Numbered from the stretch's first letter, positions 49,781 to 59,313 are shown. The stretch: DNA of 64,000 nucleotides from Sphingomonas bisphenolicum (GCF_024349785.1 NZ_AP018819.1:1-64000); one strand, 5' to 3'. The notes: generated by a model not told the origin, from the letters alone. Made by a program: numbers and translations.

Positions 49781-52297
49781 TCAGAACTTGGCGCCAACCT
49801 CCACGGCCAGAGTGCGGGGCTTCTCGACAAAGCCGAAGAAGTATCCCGGCCCTGCCAGCGGCACCGACGTCGCGTGCGAGTAGGTCAGCGTATTGGTCAG
49901 GTTGCGGCCGACCAGCGCGATGCTCCAGCGCGAGGTCTGCAGGGCTACGCGGGCGTCCAGTTTCCAGTAAGCCTGCTGCATGTTCTCCGGCTCGCCGGTG
50001 TTCTCCATGAAGTACTTGCTGGAATGCTGCGCAGCACCGCTCAGAGCCAGTTCCCACGGACCGGTGAGCGGAACGGTGTAGTCCGCCGTCAGCGTGAACG
50101 CCGCCTTGGGCGCGAAGGCCGTGCGTCGGCCCTTGAGGTTGCAGGCCGGAGACCCGGTGGGCGTCACCCCGCTGACCTCGCCAGCCGTCGCATCGCTCGG
50201 GCACTGCGCCCCCGGGAAGTCGAGGAACTTGGAATCGAGGAGCGAGAGACTGCCGCCCAGCGTCAGCCTGTCGATGGGCCGCCAGCGCGCATCCACTTCG
50301 ATACCGCGCGAACGCGACTTGCCCGCGTTGACGATGTTGAGACCAGCGATGCCATCGAACTGCGATACCTGCAGGTTCTTGAAGTCGTTCTGGAACAGCG
50401 CGATGTTGACCTGAAGATTGGCGGCCGGGAACGTCAGCTTTGTGCCCACTTCATAGGCGTTCACGCTCTCGTTCTTGAACACGAAGGCATCGGGAATGCC
50501 ATCGCCGTTGGAGTCCACGCGGGTCGGCGGGCCTGCGGTAAGCTGCGCCGGCAGGTTGCGCATCTCCATGTCGAAACCACCGGCCTTGAAGCCCTGCTTG
50601 AACGAGGCATAGGCCATCACGTCGCGGTTGGGTCGCCAGCGCAGCGTCACGGCGGGCGAGAGGTTGTTCTCCTTCAGCTTGGCGCGATAGTGCAGGTCTT
50701 CCGCGATCAGCGGCACGATGGCCGGCGTATCGTCGGACGTGATCCCGCAGGTGGGATGGTTCAGCGGACCTACGCAGACGCGGTGATCGATGTCCTTGCG
50801 CTCATTGGTGTAGCGAAGGCCCGCGCTGAGTTCGAGCGTGGGGGTAAAGGCGAAGGTCGCCTCGCCGAACAGCGCGATCGAACGCCCGTTCTGGTCGGAC
50901 CGCTTGTACCATGTGCCCGAAGGCGGAACGACCGTTCCTGGAGCGGGCGCGGGGAAGCCCGGATAGGGGAAGATGTAAGCAGAATCGTCCTCGATGAATT
51001 CAAGGTTCGAACGCTCGAAGTAGGCGCCTGCCACCCACGACAGCTTGTTCTCGCGCGGAGAGGCCAGCCGCAGTTCCTGCATGAAGGTGTTGAACCGCTC
51101 ATACCGGCGCAGCGTCGTGAACGGCACGTCGGTGTTGTCGATTTCGGAGTAGTTGCGCTGGTTGTGGCGGATATAGCTGGTCACCGAGGTCAGCGTCAGA
51201 TCGCCGGCATGCCAGTTCGCCGTATTGGTCAGCGCCAGGCCCCGGAAGCGGTCGCCGTTGTCGACCGGATCGATCTGCTCCCCTGTGATCGCGCTGACTA
51301 CAGCCGCGCTCGCCGGATCGAGGTTGATGCTGGAATTCCGGAAGTTGGCCTTGCAGTCCTCGTGGCTGGCGCCCACCGCAAGCGCGGTGTTGAGCGACGG
51401 CGGATCGCCCGCTGCCGGTGCACGCGGCTCGCAGCGGAAGACCTCCGCCGAAGATCCCTTCGTATCGGACTTCACGTAAGTGACGCTCAGCGTGCTGTCG
51501 AAATTGCTCGACGGCTCCCAGGTCAGCGTGCCGCGCGTCAGGAACTGGTCGTTGATGGGGCCGTCAGGGCCACCCGGCGCATTGTTCTTGATGTAGCCCT
51601 TGGACTCGTCGCTGTAGCGCATCGCGAGGCGTGCCTTGAGCGTATGATCGGCATTGAGCGGCCCGGAAATCGCCCCCTCGATGCTGGCCTGATCGCTTGC
51701 CTCGAATTCATAGGCCGCGCGGACATAGGCTTCGAATTCATCCGTCGGCTTCTTGGACGTGATGTTGATCGCGCCGGCCACGGTGTTCTTGCCGAAGAGC
51801 ACGCCCTGCGGTCCCTTCAGCACTTCCACCCGCTCGATATCCAGCTGACCGGCACGCGCCCAGGCCGCGCGCGAATAGTAGGCGCCATCGACGAACAGAC
51901 CCACGGTCTGCTCGAAGCCGGGATTGAAGGAGCCCGAACCCACACCGCGCAGATAAGCCGATGTGCCGAGATCCTGAATCACGATCTTGGCGGCAGGAAC
52001 CAGCTGAACCGCCTCGGACGTCTTGGTGATGCCAAGGTTCGCCAGTCCCTCGCCCGTTACCGCGCTGACCGAAACCGGGACTTCCGAAAGCCGTTCCGCT
52101 CGCTTGCGTGCGGTCACGACGATCTCATCTATGCCGCGCGGCGATTCCGCCGCCGTTTCGCCCTGCCCTTGAGGCTGCCCCTGCGGCTGCTCCTGAGCCT
52201 GCGCCTGTGCCGCCATCAGCAGCGTCATGGCCGTTGCCGCCATGCTTGTGCTGATCCGAAGTGCGCCGTTTAGAAAACGTGTCGTCTTCATCGTCAT
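49781..52297 (-). CDS. TonB-dependent outer-membrane receptor
   Basis: An 838-residue receptor. The signal peptide ends near AAQAQAQ (about residue 35). Then come a TonB-box-like IDEIVVTARKRAERLSEVPVSVS, the plug domain (GLFVDGAYYSRA, ERVEVLKGPQGVLFGKNTVAGAINI) and a long beta-barrel ending with an aromatic-type strand VEVGAKF. Sphingomonads use many such receptors to import hydrophobic aromatics. Start MTMKTTRFLNG is preferred (GAGGGGAGG site upstream). It follows the end of a short-chain dehydrogenase gene, so substrate uptake for a catabolic operon is likely. Substrate unknown. Confidence 0.9.
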   Translation of the reverse strand: MTMKTTRFLNGALRISTSMAATAMTLLMAAQAQAQEQPQGQPQGQGETAAESPRGIDEIVVTARKRAERLSEVPVSVSAVTGEGLANLGITKTSEAVQLVPAAKIVIQDLGTSAYLRGVGSGSFNPGFEQTVGLFVDGAYYSRAAWARAGQLDIERVEVLKGPQGVLFGKNTVAGAINITSKKPTDEFEAYVRAAYEFEASDQASIEGAISGPLNADHTLKARLAMRYSDESKGYIKNNAPGGPDGPINDQFLTRGTLTWEPSSNFDSTLSVTYVKSDTKGSSAEVFRCEPRAPAAGDPPSLNTALAVGASHEDCKANFRNSSINLDPASAAVVSAITGEQIDPVDNGDRFRGLALTNTANWHAGDLTLTSVTSYIRHNQRNYSEIDNTDVPFTTLRRYERFNTFMQELRLASPRENKLSWVAGAYFERSNLEFIEDDSAYIFPYPGFPAPAPGTVVPPSGTWYKRSDQNGRSIALFGEATFAFTPTLELSAGLRYTNERKDIDHRVCVGPLNHPTCGITSDDTPAIVPLIAEDLHYRAKLKENNLSPAVTLRWRPNRDVMAYASFKQGFKAGGFDMEMRNLPAQLTAGPPTRVDSNGDGIPDAFVFKNESVNAYEVGTKLTFPAANLQVNIALFQNDFKNLQVSQFDGIAGLNIVNAGKSRSRGIEVDARWRPIDRLTLGGSLSLLDSKFLDFPGAQCPSDATAGEVSGVTPTGSPACNLKGRRTAFAPKAAFTLTADYTVPLTGPWELALSGAAQHSSKYFMENTGEPENMQQAYWKLDARVALQTSRWSIALVGRNLTNTLTYSHATSVPLAGPGYFFGFVEKPRTLAVEVGAKF

Positions 52298-52354
52298 CCT
52301 CCCCTCTTCCTTGGCTTCGTCCGAACTCGTCTCCCGGATCGAAGCCGCCATGTG

Positions 52355-52407
52355 TCAGTGCATGATCGCTCCGCCATCGACGAACAGCGTCTGCCCGGTG
52401 ATAAATC
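52355..52407 (-). pseudogene. C-terminal end of a short-chain dehydrogenase, cut by IS
   Basis: On the minus strand the bases read FITGQTLFVDGGAIMH-stop, the classic C-terminal signature of SDR oxidoreductases. Everything upstream is replaced by the IS6-type element. It shows that the TonB receptor was downstream of an SDR in an operon. Confidence 0.75.
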
Positions 52408-53289
52408 GGCTCTGTTGCAAACTCTGACACGGTTTCCAAGATTGGGCTCATGTACTGTCAAGGTCAGTTGCGATGAACGATTTCAAAGGACGGCATTTTA
52501 CCGGCGAGGTCATCCTATGGGCGGTGCGCTGGTATTGTCGATACGGCATCAGCTACCGTGATCTCGAGGAAATGCTGTCCGAGCGTGGGATCGATGTCGA
52601 TCATACGACGATCTATCGCTGGGTGCAGCGCTACGCGCCGGAGATGGAGAAGCGTCTCCGCTGGTTCTGGCGGCGCGGCTTTGATCCGAGCTGGCGTCTG
52701 GATGAGACCTACGTAAAGGTGCGGGGCAAATGGACCTACCTGTACCGGGCGGTCGACAAACGGGGCGACACGATTGATTTCTATCTGTCATCGACACGCA
52801 GCGCCAAAGCGGCGAAGCGCTTTCTGGGCAAAGCTCTTCGTGGCCTGAAGGACTGGGAAAAGCCGGCCAAACTCAATACCGACAAGGCACCCAGCTACGG
52901 CGCAGCAATCGCTGAGCTGAAACGCGAAGGCAAACTGGCGGCGGAAACCGAGCACCGGCAGGTGAAATATCTGAACAACGTGCTCGAGGCCGACCACGGC
53001 AAGCTGAAGATGCTGATCAAGCCGGTACGTGGCTTCAAGTCGATGCCAACGGCCTACGCCACGATCAAGGGCTTCGAGGTCATGCGCGCCCTACGCAAAG
53101 GACAGGCCCAGGCATGGTGCCTGCAGCCAGGTATCATGGGGGAGGTGCGCCTGGTTGAAAGAGCATTCGGAATTGGACCCTCGGCCCTGACCGAAACCAT
53201 GATTATGCTCAATAAGCATTTCGCCAATGCTGCCTAATCCCCCAACTGGGTGACGCCGCGCGGCCGTGCCCCATGTTTGCAACAGAGCC
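52408..53289 (+). mobile_element. IS6-family element, diverged relative of IS6100
   Basis: 882 bp, with ends starting GGCTCTGTTGCAAAC. The flanking 8-mers (gataaatc, attgatca) differ. It has removed the SDR gene on its left and the 5' part of istA on its right. The transposase is roughly nine-tenths identical to that of IS6100 by eye, so this is a separate element rather than another copy. Confidence 0.9.
52473..53237 (+). CDS. IS6-family transposase
   Basis: A 254-residue DDE transposase starting MNDFKGRHFTGEVILW, with RLDETYVKV, LNTDKAPSY and NNVLEADHG catalytic blocks. It differs from IS6100 TnpA at scattered positions, mostly in the N-terminal region and around residue 145. The frame is intact. 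Confidence 0.93.
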   Translation: MNDFKGRHFTGEVILWAVRWYCRYGISYRDLEEMLSERGIDVDHTTIYRWVQRYAPEMEKRLRWFWRRGFDPSWRLDETYVKVRGKWTYLYRAVDKRGDTIDFYLSSTRSAKAAKRFLGKALRGLKDWEKPAKLNTDKAPSYGAAIAELKREGKLAAETEHRQVKYLNNVLEADHGKLKMLIKPVRGFKSMPTAYATIKGFEVMRALRKGQAQAWCLQPGIMGEVRLVERAFGIGPSALTETMIMLNKHFANAA

Positions 53290-54567
53290 ATTGATCAGGA
53301 ACTGCGCAAGCGCGGGGTCACGCGCATGTTGCTGTGGCAGGAATACCGGGCACAGCACCCCCACGGATTTGGCTACACATGGTTTTGCACCCACTTTGAC
53401 GCGTGGAAAGGCCGTGTACGGCCGAGCATGCGGCAAACGCATGTGGGCGGCGAAAAGGTGTTTGTCGACTTCTCCGGCGACACGATCGAGATCGTTGACC
53501 CGGCAACCGGTGAGGTGAAAGCGGCCAAGCTGTTCGTCGCAGCGATGGGGGCCTCAAGCTATACCTACGCCTTGGCTGTTGCCAGCGAAGGGCTGGAGGA
53601 TTGGATTGCGGCCCATGTGGGGATGTTTGCCTATCTGGGCGGTGTGCCGAAGGTGGTCGTACCCGACAACCTGAAATCGGCTGTGATTAAGCCGGACCGC
53701 TATGATCCCGGCTTGAACCGGACCTATGCTGAAATGGCCGGGTACTACGGCACAGCAATCCTGCCGGCGCGCGTGCGAAAGCCAAAAGACAAGGCCAAAG
53801 TCGAGGTAGCCGTGCAAGTCGCCCAGCGCTGGATCCTGGCAAGGTTGCGCAATCGCAGGTTCTTCTCACTAGCCGAGCTGAACACTGCCATCCGGCCATT
53901 GCTCGACGAATTGAACATGCGCGTCATGCGTGACTATGGCGCCAGTCGCGCTGATTTGTTCGCCACATTGGATCGTCCGAACTTGCAGCCGCTGCCCGCC
54001 GATCCCTATGTCTTTGCGCGCTGGAAACGGGCCCGTGTCGCCCCCGATTATCACATCGAGGTAGATCGCTGCTGGTATTCTGTGCCGTTCAACTTGATCC
54101 GGCAGGACGTGGACGCGCGGGTTACTCATGCCACGGTAGAAATCTTCCATCGTGGCAAACGCGTCGCTAGCCATCTGCGCGATCCCGGACGGCGTAGTCA
54201 TGTCACGGCGGCCGAGCATATGCCGTCGGCGCACCGCCGCTATGCCGAATGGTCCGCGACGCGCATTCTGAACAGCGCCGCAAAGCTGGGGCCCTCCGTG
54301 GCTGCGTTTTGCGATATCGTAATGCAGGACAGGCCGCACCCCGAACAAGGCTTCCGAACCTGCCTGGGCGTGCTGTCGTTGGCCAAAAGCTTCGAGCCCC
54401 GGCGGATCGATGCCGCATGCCGCCGGGCCGTCGCCATCAAGGCCCGATCGGTCGCATCCATCCGCTCGATCCTGAAGACCGGTCTTGATCAGGCTTTCCT
54501 GGAACCAGACCCCGAAGAGCTGCCGCTGCAACACCGCAACATCCGCGGCCAGAACTATTACCACTGA
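53290..54567 (+). pseudogene. istA: istA, IS21-family transposase, 5' end lost
   Basis: About 425 codons of an IstA transposase. The DDE integrase core is retained: EKVFVDFSGDTIEI with the first Asp, VVPDNLKSAV with the second, and KDKAKVEVAVQVA with the Glu. The frame enters directly from the IS6-type element, so the helix-turn-helix N-terminus (about 80 residues) is missing. Probably inactive. The short read-through from the IS could start at 53266. Confidence 0.9.
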
Positions 54568-54582
54568 CAGAGGAGATTACTG

Positions 54583-55347
54583 TTGCTGTCCCATCCCACT
54601 TGCGACCGTCTGGAGGCTATCGGGCTTTCCGGTATGGCAAAGGCACTTCATGAACAGCGGCGCGTTGGCGCGACGTTTGAAAGCCTCAGCTTTGAAGAAA
54701 GGCTGGGATTGCTCGTCGATCGCGAAGCTGCAGAGCGTGACGCCAAGAAGCTGGCTACGCGGTTACGTTTTGCCGCCCTGCGCCACGCGGCCTGTGTTGA
54801 AGATATCGACATGCGCAGCCCTCGCGGCATTGATGTCGCGGTGATGGCGCATCTGATCGATGGCAGCTGGATCAACCGGCACGAAAATTTGCTGATCACA
54901 GGGCCAACAGGGTTGGGCAAAAGCTGGATCGCCTGCGCACTGGGCAACAAAGCTTGCCGTGATGGTCGCCGGGTTGTCTATCATCGCGTGCCCCGCCTGT
55001 TCCAGATGTTGGCCATAGCCAAAGGCGACGGACGACATGCCCGCGTTCTCAAAGCCATCGAACGTACGGAACTGCTCATCCTTGATGATTGGGGGCTCTC
55101 AGTCCTGACGGCAACAGAGCGACGCGATCTGCTGGAAATCCTCGACGATCGACAAGGTCGGGGCTCCACCATCGTCACCAGTCAGCTTCCGGTGGATCAA
55201 TGGTTCGAGGTTATCGGCGATCCCACCCTGGCAGATGCGATCCTCGACCGCCTGGTCCACAACGCTCACCGCCTAACCCTGAGCGGCGACAGCATGCGAA
55301 AAAAGATGAGCACCATGAAATTGCTTGACCAAAGCCTTCAGCCCTGA
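54583..55347 (+). CDS. istB: IstB, IS21-family helper ATPase
   Basis: A 254-residue AAA+ ATPase with Walker A ITGPTGLGKSWIACAL (near residue 105) and Walker B ELLILDDWGLSVL (near 167). It starts at a TTG after a good AGAGGAG site, 15 bases after istA. IstB helps target selection by IstA. With istA truncated it has no partner here. Confidence 0.93.
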   Translation: MLSHPTCDRLEAIGLSGMAKALHEQRRVGATFESLSFEERLGLLVDREAAERDAKKLATRLRFAALRHAACVEDIDMRSPRGIDVAVMAHLIDGSWINRHENLLITGPTGLGKSWIACALGNKACRDGRRVVYHRVPRLFQMLAIAKGDGRHARVLKAIERTELLILDDWGLSVLTATERRDLLEILDDRQGRGSTIVTSQLPVDQWFEVIGDPTLADAILDRLVHNAHRLTLSGDSMRKKMSTMKLLDQSLQP

Positions 55348-55434
55348 CTCAATAACACCCGTTGGCCAGCCTGCCCGAGGGCGCGAAATGGCTGCCCGCG
55401 ATGCCGTGAAACGCGTGCCCGAGATCGCGCGAAA

Positions 55435-55734
55435 TCACTGCCCAACTTCCGCGAAATGCGCACTCACGCCGATCGGATCATCGAGCAGCGGCAGGATGCT
55501 GGCCCGATAGGCCTTGTAGTGGTCGGTCTCGCGGTGAAAGGCGACCGCGTCGTCATCTCGATAACGTTCGATCAGATGAAAAAGCGTTCGCCCTTCGTGA
55601 TCGGCCTTGAAGAGATCATAGCGCAAATTGCCGGGTTCGGCCCGCGTGTTCGGCACCATAATGCGCAGGATAGCCTCGACTTCGGCTTCGTGGCCGGCCT
55701 TTGGAAGAAAACGTACGAACACGATCTTATTCAT
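55435..55734 (-). CDS. Small ABM-type (quinol) monooxygenase
   Basis: A 99-residue protein of the antibiotic biosynthesis monooxygenase fold: MNKIVFVRFLPKAGHEAEVEAIL, EPGNLRYDLFKADHEGRTLFHLIERYRDD, HRETDHYKAYRASI. Relatives are YgiN-like quinol monooxygenases or small accessory enzymes in aromatic pathways. It is 12 bases after the GMC oxidoreductase gene and reads with it. Its stop lies where the IS21-type end begins, so the last residues may be IS-derived. Confidence 0.75.
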   Translation of the reverse strand: MNKIVFVRFLPKAGHEAEVEAILRIMVPNTRAEPGNLRYDLFKADHEGRTLFHLIERYRDDDAVAFHRETDHYKAYRASILPLLDDPIGVSAHFAEVGQ

Positions 55735-55746
55735 CTCAATTATCCT

Positions 55747-56347
55747 TCATGGTGTTGATTGGCGATCTTGTGCGTGCCGGACGAGATCCGACGCCTTCTC
55801 CGCAATCATCATCACGGCCGCGGCCGTATTGCCGCGCACGACATTGGGCATCACCGAAGCGTCGATGACGCGGAGGCCGTGAAGGCCGTGTACGGATAGC
55901 TGTGGATCGACGACCGCACCCTTACCCCTGCCCATCGCACACGTGCCGACTGGATGATGGACGGTCACGGCCGTCTGGCGGATCGCGGCTCGCAGTTCGT
56001 CAGGCGTTATGGCGTCGGGGCCCGGCACTATCTCCCATGCCTCCATCCGCGTGAACGCCTTGCTCGCAAAAAGACGGCGGCTGAGCGCGATGCCCGCTAG
56101 CAGAGGTTCGAAATCGCGTTCGTCAGCAAAGAACTTCGGATCGATCAGCGGCGCGCTACGCGGGTCGGCACTTGCCAGGCGCACTGAGCCCCGGCTCTTC
56201 GGGTGAAGGAGTACGTTCAGAATGCCATAGCCGTGTCCCAGCGGAATGGGAAAGCCCGACGCGTTGCGATGTGCGGGCATGAACACCAGTTGGAGGTCGG
56301 GCACCTTTTCGTCATGTCGAGTGCGGACCATGCCGGTCGCTTCGAAC
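55747..56347 (-). pseudogene. GMC oxidoreductase, C-terminal part, cut by IS6100
   Basis: The last 200 codons of a GMC flavoprotein (choline dehydrogenase/alcohol oxidase family): VVRTRHDEKVPDLQLVF, HPKSRGSVRLASADP, and the active-site stretch TAVTVHHPVGTCAMGRG followed by DASVMPNVVRGNTAAAVMMIAEKASD. The FAD-binding N-terminal half is missing because IS6100 starts at 56348. The remnant cannot be an active enzyme. Confidence 0.85.
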
Positions 56348-57227
56348 GGCTCTGTTGCAAAAATCGTGAAGCTTGAGCATGCTTGGCGGAGATTGGACGG
56401 ACGGAACGATGACGGATTTCAAGTGGCGCCATTTCCAGGGTGATGTGATCCTGTGGGCGGTGCGCTGGTATTGTCGCTATCCGATCAGCTATCGCGACCT
56501 TGAGGAAATGCTGGCGGAACGCGGCATTTCGGTCGACCATACGACGATCTATCGCTGGGTCCAGTGCTACGCCCCGGAGATGGAGAAGCGGCTGCGCTGG
56601 TTCTGGCGGCGTGGCTTTGATCCGAGCTGGCGCCTGGATGAAACCTACGTCAAGGTGCGGGGCAAGTGGACCTACCTGTACCGGGCAGTCGACAAGCGGG
56701 GCGACACGATCGATTTCTACCTGTCGCCGACCCGCAGCGCCAAGGCAGCGAAGCGGTTCCTGGGCAAGGCCCTGCGAGGCCTGAAGCACTGGGAAAAGCC
56801 TGCCACGCTCAATACCGACAAAGCGCCGAGCTATGGTGCAGCGATCACCGAATTGAAGCGCGAAGGAAAGCTGGACCGGGAGACGGCCCACCGGCAGGTG
56901 AAGTATCTCAATAACGTGATCGAGGCCGATCACGGAAAGCTCAAGATACTGATCAAGCCGGTGCGCGGTTTCAAATCGATCCCCACGGCCTATGCCACGA
57001 TCAAGGGATTCGAAGTCATGCGAGCCCTGCGCAAAGGACAGGCTCGCCCCTGGTGCCTGCAGCCCGGCATCAGGGGCGAGGTGCGCCTTGTGGAGAGAGC
57101 TTTTGGCATTGGGCCCTCGGCGCTGACGGAGGCCATGGGCATGCTCAACCACCATTTCGCAGCAGCCGCCTGATCGGCGCAGAGCGACAGCCTACCTCTG
57201 ACTGCCGCCAATCTTTGCAACAGAGCC
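56348..57227 (+). mobile_element. IS6100, complete (880 bp)
   Basis: Both terminal repeats are intact. Flanking 8-mers (cttcgaac, atttccac) do not match. Left side is the interior of the GMC gene, right side the 3' part of a DUF1612-like gene: unrelated genes joined by the element. Confidence 0.97.
56409..57173 (+). CDS. tnpA: IS6100 transposase (IS6 family)
   Basis: Intact 254-residue transposase, same sequence as the copies at 18544 and 48692. Motifs RLDETYVKV, LNTDKAPSY and NNVIEADHG are present. Confidence 0.95.
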   Translation: MTDFKWRHFQGDVILWAVRWYCRYPISYRDLEEMLAERGISVDHTTIYRWVQCYAPEMEKRLRWFWRRGFDPSWRLDETYVKVRGKWTYLYRAVDKRGDTIDFYLSPTRSAKAAKRFLGKALRGLKHWEKPATLNTDKAPSYGAAITELKREGKLDRETAHRQVKYLNNVIEADHGKLKILIKPVRGFKSIPTAYATIKGFEVMRALRKGQARPWCLQPGIRGEVRLVERAFGIGPSALTEAMGMLNHHFAAAA

Positions 57228-58048
57228 ATTTCCACGAGCAGACCGGCCGTCGCGGCGCGCTCGAACAGCTTGCTCGCTCCGGCGATACTCATGCAAAGTA
57301 ACTCTGCAGCCGATTGCGGGGAGAGCAAAGGGCGATATTGGATCAGCGCCAGCAGCGCAGGGAGGGCGCCAGGGCGGTATTCGGCGGCGATCGCGCGCTG
57401 AGCGTCGCGATAGTGCCGCTCGAGGCTGTGCAGCCGCTGCAGCGCGATCGTCGCCGCGCTTTCGAGGGCGCGCAGCACGGCCAGCCAATCATCGTCATTG
57501 GGCCGGGGCTTCAGCCGGAACGCCTTGGCGCCGCCGGCAAGGCAGGGGAGGGGGCTAGCCACAAGGCCGCGGTCGCGCAACGCGAATGGCAAGGACAGCC
57601 AGGCCATGATGCTGTGGTCGATCCGCGCGAGCTGGCGGACGGTATCGAGCGCGCGGACAAGGGGGGCGTGCTCGGTCGCCGTTGCTGGATCTCCGATCGC
57701 GGTCGGCAGGCGGTCGCGCCAGCGAAGCCGATCGTCATCCTGCAACGCTGCTCGCCATTCCGCGAAGCGGTCGAACAGGTCGAGATGGCTGGGGAGGGGA
57801 GGACGACCAGGGATTTTGAGGTCGCAGCCCCACGAAAATACGTCAATTTCCTCAACCTCGGCCGACTGCAATTGCAAGGCCCGCGCATAGCCGCTCCACG
57901 CGGCGCGCGTGGACCATGCTTTGGCCACCGGACTGACGATAATCCGGGCATCGAGACGGGCAATCGCGGCTGTCGCGGCCGCTATCGCCGTGACCATTTT
58001 TGGGGTATAGTCGGGACCGTATCGGATGGGCGAGGGCCGGTTTTCCAT
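57228..58048 (-). pseudogene. DUF1612-like helix-turn-helix protein, C-terminus lost
   Basis: About 273 codons starting MENRPSPIRYGPDYTP. The N-terminal part (TAAIARLDARIIVSPVAKAW, GYARALQLQSAEVEEIDVF) and the C-terminal helix-turn-helix (YRPLLSPQSAAELLCMSIAGASKLFERA) resemble the DUF1612/HTH proteins common on alphaproteobacterial plasmids. The gene runs into IS6100, losing roughly the last 25 residues after the recognition helix. Divergent from an integrase gene, with a palindrome between. Confidence 0.65.
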
Positions 58049-58099
58049 AGCCAATAGTGAACTGAAACGACCTCTCGGTAAAGCATGCCCGGACGCATA

Positions 58100-58126
58100 G
58101 TGTTGATAATGGATCGTTATCAACAC
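58100..58126. promoter_or_regulatory. Palindrome between DUF1612-like gene and integrase
   Basis: GTGTTGATAA (58100-58109) and TTATCAACAC (58117-58126) are perfect 10-bp arms with a 7-bp centre. It lies in the 116-base gap between two divergent genes, an operator-like place, probably bound by one of the two products. Confidence 0.65.
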
Positions 58127-58164
58127 CCTATACATTGGAAAGTGGGCGCGCTATCCCTCGGCGC

Positions 58165-59313
58165 ATGAGCGCGCTCCCGCCTGAAACTCTTCCTTCCGGG
58201 CCGCCAGCGGCCTTGCCGCCCCCCTCGGCCGATGTCGGGGAGGTTGTCGACGATGTGCGCGCGCTCGCCGGAACCGTGCGGGAGATCAAGGCTGAGCTGA
58301 TCGAGGCGGCCGTGCGGGCCTGGTCGCACAACACGCGTCGCGCCTTCCGCTCGGATCTGAAAATTTGGGGAGCGTGGTGCCGTCGCCGGCGTCTCGATCC
58401 GCCGAAGGCGGAGGTCAGCGCCGTGGCGGCCTATATCCGCCAGATCGCCGGGATTGACGCCTCGGCCGAAAAGGTCCGCGCGATGGCGACGATCGAACGC
58501 TACATCGTCAACATTGGCTGGGCCTATCGTATGGCGGGCCTGCCCGATCCCACCGCCGGGGAGCTGGTCACGCTCGAAATGAAAGCGGCGCGCAAGACAG
58601 TGGGCGTGCGCCAGAAGCAGGCCCGCGCGATCCGCTTCAAGGGCGACATTGCCGATTTTGATTCACCGCCCTCCGGCGTGTGCCTCGCCCATCTTCTCAA
58701 GGCTGTCCGGCGCGATCTGCTGGGCTATCGCGACGCGGCGCTGCTGCGCGTGGCCTATGACAGCGCTGGGCGCCGCTCGGAGTTGGTGGCGATCGCCGTC
58801 GACCATATCCACGGGCCGGATGCGGACGGGGCAGGGGCCTTGTTCATTCCGACAAGCAAGACAGATCGCGAAGGGGAGGGGGCCTGGGCCTATCTTGCGC
58901 CCCCGACGATGCAGGCGATCGCGCGCTGGCGCGCGGCCGCGCATATCGACAAGGGGCCGTTGTTCCGGCGCGTCGAGACGCATTTTGACGGGACGGTCGC
59001 GGCGATCGGGCGCAGGGCGCTGCATCCCAACAGCATCACGCTCATTTACAGGCGGTTGATCCGCGCGGCCCATGCGAAGAAGCTGCTCGGCGAGATGTCG
59101 AACGCCGAGCTTGAGCGCTGGGTGACGGCGGTGTCGTCGCATTCGATCCGGGTCGGGGTGGCACAGGACAACTTTGCTGCCGCTGAAAGTCTGCCGGCGA
59201 TCATGCAGGCCTATCGCTGGCGTGATCCCAAGACCGTCATGCGATATGGCGCGAAGCTTGCCGCAAAAGGTGGAGCAGGCGCCCGCATGGCGAAGCGCTT
59301 TGCGACTGCATAG
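58165..59313 (+). CDS. Tyrosine recombinase (site-specific integrase)
   Basis: A 382-residue integrase with an N-terminal SAM-like core-binding domain (residues 40-140: RAFRSDLKIWGAWCRRRRL) and the catalytic domain with Arg in YDSAGRRSELVAI, Lys in PTSKTDREGEG, HSIRVG, and the Tyr in KTVMRYGAKL. A TTG at 58135 would add ten residues. Neither start has a strong ribosome site. It could resolve plasmid multimers or integrate a cassette; its partner site is unknown, though the palindrome at 58100 is a candidate. Confidence 0.88.
   Translation: MSALPPETLPSGPPAALPPPSADVGEVVDDVRALAGTVREIKAELIEAAVRAWSHNTRRAFRSDLKIWGAWCRRRRLDPPKAEVSAVAAYIRQIAGIDASAEKVRAMATIERYIVNIGWAYRMAGLPDPTAGELVTLEMKAARKTVGVRQKQARAIRFKGDIADFDSPPSGVCLAHLLKAVRRDLLGYRDAALLRVAYDSAGRRSELVAIAVDHIHGPDADGAGALFIPTSKTDREGEGAWAYLAPPTMQAIARWRAAAHIDKGPLFRRVETHFDGTVAAIGRRALHPNSITLIYRRLIRAAHAKKLLGEMSNAELERWVTAVSSHSIRVGVAQDNFAAAESLPAIMQAYRWRDPKTVMRYGAKLAAKGGAGARMAKRFATA

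Larger units (their letters stand above)
53290..55440 (+). mobile_element. IS21-family element, left part missing
   Basis: Contains truncated istA, complete istB and a right end of about 90 bases with repeated GCGCGAAAT and TGCCCG-type blocks, like the multiple terminal repeats of IS21 elements. The right boundary near 55440 is approximate. It separates the TonB/SDR fragment from the ABM/GMC fragment. Confidence 0.8.

Noticed and set aside
49757..52273. 838-codon plus-strand open frame opposite the TonB receptor
   Set aside because: It is the antisense shadow of a GC-rich receptor gene; composition is Arg/Gly/Val-rich, whereas the minus strand shows clear plug and barrel motifs.
57314..58057. 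247-codon plus-strand frame opposite the DUF1612-like gene
   Set aside because: Shadow frame; the minus strand has recognisable helix-turn-helix and family layout.
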